Positions 60,305-64,000 of a stretch of 64,000 nt of DNA are shown piece after piece. The stretch is from an uncultured Clostridia bacterium (GTDB lineage Bacteria; Bacillota; Clostridia; UBA1381): assembly GCA_934501535.1 (NCBI GenBank), contig CAKSUM010000001.1, forward strand, positions 62,001-126,000, in the 5' to 3' direction. A program made the position numbers and the translations under genes. Position 1 is the stretch's first letter; each line of letters starts with the position of its first letter. The notes under the pieces are model-generated. The model saw only the letters and a list, made by a program, of their open reading frames with translations, was not told the DNA's origin and did no database searches.

Positions 60305-60335
60305 GCATAGCTTATGCGGAGTGTGCGGCATTATG
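60305..60335 (+). promoter_or_regulatory. Candidate sigma-G promoter of sleB
   Basis: GCATA, 19 bases, CATTATG, near the sigma-G consensus (GNATR, 18 bases, CATnnTA), about 70 bases before sleB. The match is imperfect and partly inferred from the gene's known late forespore expression. Confidence 0.5.
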
Positions 60336-60400
60336 CGCTTATACGTCCGCGGTAAGCTGCATTTTTCTATTCCTGCGGACAGAAAGGCTATGAAAATATT

Positions 60401-60865
60401 ATGAAGCACTTAAAAATCTGTGCAATTTCATTGGCAGTCGCTGCAATTGTTTCTTTCGGCACATTCAGGCTGATTTCTTCCGATACGTCCGCAGAAACGC
60501 AGCGTTCCTCCGGCGATGTACAGCTTCTGGCAAGAGCGGTAAACGGCGAGGCGCGCGGCGAAGTTTATGAGGGTCAGGTAGCGGTCGCGGCGGTAATTTT
60601 AAACCGCGTAAAGCACCCCTCCTTCCCCAACACGATTTCCGGCGTGATTTATCAGCCCGGCGCTTTTACCGCGGTATCCGACGGACAAATAAATGAACCG
60701 ATTGCCGAAAATTCCACCGTTTACAAAGCATGTCAGGACGCCATGAACGGCTGGGACCCTACCTACGGCGCAATTTATTACTTCAACCCCGAAACGGCAA
60801 CAAACAAATGGATTTGGTCACGGCCGCTTATTATTCAAATCGGCAAACACCGTTTCTGCAAATAG
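60401..60865 (+). CDS. sleB: Spore cortex-lytic hydrolase SleB-like
   Basis: Lytic transglycosylase-type enzyme that degrades spore cortex peptidoglycan during germination. The 154 residues have a signal peptide/anchor (ICAISLAVAAIVSFGTFRLI) and then the Hydrolase_2 domain: LLARAVNGEARGEVYEGQVA (catalytic Glu), ILNRVKHPSFPNTISGVI and YYFNPETA. The usual N-terminal peptidoglycan-binding domain is missing, so it is the short form. It is followed 10 bases later by ypeB, its usual partner. The ribosome site is weak (AAAGG at 13 bases). Confidence 0.93.
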   Translation: MKHLKICAISLAVAAIVSFGTFRLISSDTSAETQRSSGDVQLLARAVNGEARGEVYEGQVAVAAVILNRVKHPSFPNTISGVIYQPGAFTAVSDGQINEPIAENSTVYKACQDAMNGWDPTYGAIYYFNPETATNKWIWSRPLIIQIGKHRFCK

Positions 60866-60875
60866 GAGGGATTTT

Positions 60876-62207
60876 ATGAAGAAAAATAATTTATACTGGC
60901 TGTTCACCGTAGTTGCCGTTGTTTTATGCACCTTCGGAGTTTATGAATATTTTAACGCAAGGGCATACCGTCAGAGTCTTGAAGATACTTACAACCGCGC
61001 TTTTTTTGAACTGACGGACTATGTTGATGACATTGATACTCTCCTTGCGAAAGGAATGATTGCAACCTCCGCCGGTGAAATGGCAACAATTTCACAGGAG
61101 CTTTCGGTGCAGGCAAGCGCGGCAAAGGCATGCCTTGCGCAGCTGCCGATAACCGAAATTCAGCTTGACAAAACCGAAAAATTTTTATCGCAGGTTGGCG
61201 ATTATACCTATACCCTGAGCCAAAGTCTAATCGATAAGAAAACCATTTCCGAAGAAGAATATGAAAGCCTCAGCTCGCTCGGCTCATTTGCGACAAGCCT
61301 TAATCAATCGCTCGGCGACTTGTCAAAAAATGTTTATGACGGCTCGCTGCGCTTCGGGGCGAACGCAAAAATATCGCCGCAGCGTGTGGTTTATGCCGCC
61401 GCTGATGATCCGTTCTCCGCGATAGAGAAAAAATTCGGCGAATATCCGTCACTCATCTATGACGGGCCATTCTCCGAGCATATTGAAAATCAAAGTCCCA
61501 AAATGCTTGAGAATGCACACGATATATCAAAAGATGACGCCGCAAAGAAAATTGCGGATTACTTCGACACGGACGAAAAACGGGTTGTTTTTGTCTGCGA
61601 AACCGAAAATTCAAACATGGCGTCATATATGTACCGCTGTAATAAAAACGGCAGTGAAATATGCGCCAGCGTAACGAAAAAGGGCGGCAACATTGTGTAT
61701 TTTCTGCAAAACCGCCGTATACACTCCGAAAAGCTGTCCGTTGAGGAGGCGATTGAACGCGCCGGAGAATACCTCGCCGCCAAAGGCTATGAGAATATGA
61801 CCAACAGCTATTATGAAAAAAACAACGGCGTCGCAACAGTCAATTTTGCATACCGTCAGAACAATGTGACGTGTTATTCAGACTTAATCAAAGTCAAAGT
61901 TGCGCTCGATAACGGCGAAATCGTGGGCATGGAGGCAAACGGCTATATCATGAATCACACCAAACGCGACATTCGTACTCCGGCACTGTCCAAGCAGCAG
62001 GCACGCGCGAAAATCAGCTCGCGGCTCAGCATCGACAGCGTCAACACGGCTCTGATACCGAAAGACTCCAAGCGCGAAGTGCTGTGCTATGAATTTAAGG
62101 GCACCGCGGGCGGACGTAATTTCCTTATTTATATAAACGCGGAAACCGGCAAAGAAGAAGATATTCAGCTCCTGCTGGAATCTCCCGACGGCATACTGAC
62201 AATTTAA
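60876..62207 (+). CDS. ypeB: Germination protein YpeB
   Basis: Stabilises and localises SleB in the spore. The 443 residues have an N-terminal membrane helix (YWLFTVVAVVLCTFGVYEYF), a helical domain, and C-terminal PepSY-type repeats (SKDDAAKKIADYF, SVEEAIERAGEYLAAKGYEN and LSKQQARAKISSRLSI). It is in the canonical sleB-ypeB order. AGGAGGGATTTT precedes the ATG. Confidence 0.95.
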   Translation: MKKNNLYWLFTVVAVVLCTFGVYEYFNARAYRQSLEDTYNRAFFELTDYVDDIDTLLAKGMIATSAGEMATISQELSVQASAAKACLAQLPITEIQLDKTEKFLSQVGDYTYTLSQSLIDKKTISEEEYESLSSLGSFATSLNQSLGDLSKNVYDGSLRFGANAKISPQRVVYAAADDPFSAIEKKFGEYPSLIYDGPFSEHIENQSPKMLENAHDISKDDAAKKIADYFDTDEKRVVFVCETENSNMASYMYRCNKNGSEICASVTKKGGNIVYFLQNRRIHSEKLSVEEAIERAGEYLAAKGYENMTNSYYEKNNGVATVNFAYRQNNVTCYSDLIKVKVALDNGEIVGMEANGYIMNHTKRDIRTPALSKQQARAKISSRLSIDSVNTALIPKDSKREVLCYEFKGTAGGRNFLIYINAETGKEEDIQLLLESPDGILTI

Positions 62208-62216
62208 AAATTCCGT

Positions 62217-62264
62217 ATAAAAAGGGCTGCAGTGAAATGAAATCATTTTGCTGCGGCTCCTTTT
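62217..62264 (+). terminator. Terminator of sleB-ypeB
   Basis: AAAAAGGGCTGCAG and CTGCGGCTCCTTTTT pair (imperfectly) around a loop of 18 bases, with a U-tract. Confidence 0.75.
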
Positions 62265-62338
62265 TCGTATCGCCGTACTGTCCGGCGCAGCGTACGGATA
62301 CAGGCAAGCAAAACAGTACACAAATATTAAGGCATTTA

Positions 62339-62367
62339 TTGACTTTTACTATAATAAATGGTATAAT
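62339..62367 (+). promoter_or_regulatory. Promoter of the GGDEF-EAL gene
   Basis: TTGACT, a 17-base spacer and TATAAT. The gene starts about 230 bases downstream. Confidence 0.8.
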
Positions 62368-62600
62368 TTTTATGTATTGTTTAGGAGCGCAGCCAAAATA
62401 CATTCTTAAAGGTAAAACATCTCTGTTGAATAAAGACGAGCGTCACAAACATATATAATTTATTGTTACGGCATCGGCAAAATTGCTGTATTTCCGCATA
62501 TTTTCCGGCATATGAGGATATTCCGGCGGCAATTACGCACGATGCAGCAGCCCTTTTAAAGCTGAACAGCTTGCCATGCAGGCAGCGGAGGTTTATAAAA

Positions 62601-64000
62601 ATGTATAACCTGCAAAATGAAATACCAACCATAACTTACGAACAAAAACTGTCCGAACAGCTGTTTACCGAGCATTTTGACGAAATTTTGTTGATTTCGG
62701 CAAGATCGGGACACTTTATTAAAACAAGCGAATTTCTGACCGGAAGTTTACTCGGTCATATCACTTTTGATGACAGGACATTTGATGAACAAGCAGACGC
62801 GATTATAAACGAATTGACAAACGATACCGCAAATAAAACGCTTAGGGCAATCATCAAGCTTTCAAATATAAAAGAAAAACTTGAAACTCTAAACCGGTAT
62901 AACACCGATATCTATTCCAAATCGAATAATAACGGCACTTACGCGTATAAGCGCCTGCAGTTTGAATACTATGATGATGAAAAAAATATTATCGTCATGA
63001 TTATGAAAGACTTTTCAGATATTATTTACAATGAAATAGACCCGCTCACCGGCTTATACAACTTCATGGGATTTCACCGCCATGTCAAAAGCTGGATTGA
63101 CGCTCACCCCGGTCAGCGATACAGAATTCACAGATATGATATTGACAGATTTAAGGACATCAACGGCGTATGCGGTTTTTCCATAGGAAATCAGCTGCTG
63201 CGTGACATCGGGCACTACATGAAACAAAACGACACCGAAAACAGCTTTTCCGCCCATTTAAATGCTGACCATTTTGTCCGTTTTTGTTCCGAAGATTCAC
63301 TGTCGCCCGAAAATGCGTACTGCGGCTTTCTTGCATGCTTTGAAAAATATGACTTGAAAATACCTATATCCATCCATGTGGGAGTATATGATTTATGCGA
63401 GCCGAATTGCAGTTCTTATACAATGAGCTACAAAGCCTTGCTCGCGCTTCAGTCTGAAAAGGGCAACTTTATGAAGCACATCGCATATTACGAGAAAGGC
63501 ATGATGCAGGTTGAGTTTGAACACCGGGAATTATTAAAACATATCGGCAGCGCTATCAGAAATGATGAGTTTGAGGTCTGGTTTCAGCCGCAGATTAATT
63601 ATAAAAATAAAACCGTGTGCGGTGCCGAGGCTCTCGTTCGCTGGCGTCACCCCGAAAGAGGACTGATTTTTCCCGGCGATTTTATTCCGTTGCTCGAACG
63701 CAACGACTGCATCGGCATCATAGATGAATATGTTATCGAAAAAGTATGCCGATATATGCGCAAATGGACAGACAAAAATTTATCTGTCCCCATTATAATA
63801 TCGGTAAACCTTTCCCGGAATGACCTTTATAACAAAGAGCTGTGTGCAAATCTCAAAAAACTGACCGAAAAATATCACATACCCGCAAACACGCTGCGTC
63901 TGGAAATTACCGAAAGTGCATATACCGATAATCCGGAGCTGCTTATTTCAAGGGTAAGCGAGCTTAAAAATGAGGGCTTTGTAATCGAAATGGACGATTT
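62601..64000 (+). CDS. Degenerate GGDEF plus EAL protein (partial)
   Basis: A c-di-GMP related signalling protein, cut by the window end after 466 codons. An N-terminal part without membrane helix (residues 1-145) has no recognised family. A GGDEF-fold domain follows (EIDPLTGLYNFMGFHRHV at about 150), but the signature is lost: the site reads NADHF instead of GGDEF, so cyclase activity is unlikely. The EAL domain starts near residue 310: GAEALVRWRHPERG, SVNLSRNDL, RLEITESAY and the partial IEMDDF show the main metal ligands, so it can be an active phosphodiesterase. GGAGGTTTATAAAA precedes the ATG. The degenerate domain may sense GTP or serve as a scaffold. Confidence 0.9.
   Translation, partial: MYNLQNEIPTITYEQKLSEQLFTEHFDEILLISARSGHFIKTSEFLTGSLLGHITFDDRTFDEQADAIINELTNDTANKTLRAIIKLSNIKEKLETLNRYNTDIYSKSNNNGTYAYKRLQFEYYDDEKNIIVMIMKDFSDIIYNEIDPLTGLYNFMGFHRHVKSWIDAHPGQRYRIHRYDIDRFKDINGVCGFSIGNQLLRDIGHYMKQNDTENSFSAHLNADHFVRFCSEDSLSPENAYCGFLACFEKYDLKIPISIHVGVYDLCEPNCSSYTMSYKALLALQSEKGNFMKHIAYYEKGMMQVEFEHRELLKHIGSAIRNDEFEVWFQPQINYKNKTVCGAEALVRWRHPERGLIFPGDFIPLLERNDCIGIIDEYVIEKVCRYMRKWTDKNLSVPIIISVNLSRNDLYNKELCANLKKLTEKYHIPANTLRLEITESAYTDNPELLISRVSELKNEGFVIEMDD

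Larger units (their letters stand above)
62208..62600. other. 393-base spacer with terminator, promoter and structured leader
   Basis: It holds the sleB-ypeB terminator (62217-62264), a promoter (62339-62367) and a leader of about 230 bases ahead of the GGDEF-EAL gene. The leader has three short hairpins just before the ribosome site (CCGGCATAT/ATATTCCGG at 62505-62526; AAGCT/AGCTT at 62559-62572; TGCC/GGCA at 62572-62584). No known c-di-GMP aptamer sequence is apparent. Confidence 0.6.

Noticed and set aside
62371..62457. 28-codon reading frame in the leader of the GGDEF-EAL gene
   Set aside because: Its ATG lies at the predicted transcript start, leaving no room for a ribosome site.
1..64000. 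CRISPR arrays, phage modules, toxin-antitoxin pairs, restriction systems
   Set aside because: I saw no spaced direct repeats of CRISPR type and no proteins of those systems in any frame; the only tandem repeat is the 101-bp unit.

Overview
The window looks like a chromosomal segment of a spore-forming, anaerobic, low-to-mid G+C Gram-positive bacterium of the class Clostridia, plausibly a gut commensal. The signs are a Gram-positive PolC replicase, spoIIR and a sleB-ypeB germination pair, GGAGG-type ribosome sites, many sigma-A promoters with exact 17-bp spacers, a sodium-pumping decarboxylase, hybrid cluster protein, formate-tetrahydrofolate ligase, and L-fucose and sialidase-type sugar genes. 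Nothing points to a phage or a large mobile island; one orphan tyrosine recombinase is the only mobility gene. The species cannot be named from the sequence alone.

Layout. 0-10 kb (mostly minus): a yjdF gene behind its riboswitch; an operon of an oxaloacetate decarboxylase sodium pump (gamma, biotin carrier, beta, alpha) ending in tyrS; then polC. 10-26 kb is a patchwork of small units: a small membrane protein, L-fucose isomerase and mutarotase with a divergent AraC regulator, flavodoxin plus a carboxymuconolactone decarboxylase family protein, an EamA transporter, an ECF sigma factor with two membrane partners, a P-type ATPase, hcp with a divergent Crp/Fnr regulator, a cytoplasmic BNR sialidase-like protein with a PnuC-like membrane protein and an AraC regulator, a cupin and a nitroreductase.

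26.6-40 kb is one long minus-strand purine operon, purE-C-F-M-N-O-H-D-L-fhs, behind a strong promoter, a ZTP riboswitch and its terminator. PurH is split: a stand-alone AICAR transformylase and a separate PurO-type IMP cyclohydrolase. The terminal fhs supplies 10-formyl-THF used by PurN and PurH, so the riboswitch, which senses the folate-stress alarmone ZTP, controls both purine synthesis and its one-carbon supply. A 101-bp tandem palindromic repeat sits inside this operon between purH and purD. Immediately upstream lies the pyrimidine operon pyrC-K-D-F-E-B-I, with a PyrR-type attenuator leader (a CAGAGA hexaloop, an antiterminator and a terminator). No terminator is visible between pyrI and the purine promoter. 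trmB and upp (uracil salvage) precede it.

47-56 kb: a PHP-domain phosphoesterase, the orphan recombinase, a large secreted protein with copper-amine-oxidase-like repeats, tRNA-Glu(CTC), and a sugar-oxidoreductase operon (Gfo/Idh, ThuA, Gfo/Idh) with a divergent AraC regulator. 56-64 kb: a promoter-to-terminator transcription unit of about 240 nt with no reading frame but dense secondary structure, which I treat as a structured noncoding RNA and the best candidate here for something little described; mecA-like, yajC, a TIGR04086 membrane protein, a MATE exporter with a terminator hairpin in its leader, spoIIR, sleB-ypeB, and a degenerate-GGDEF/EAL protein cut by the window end.
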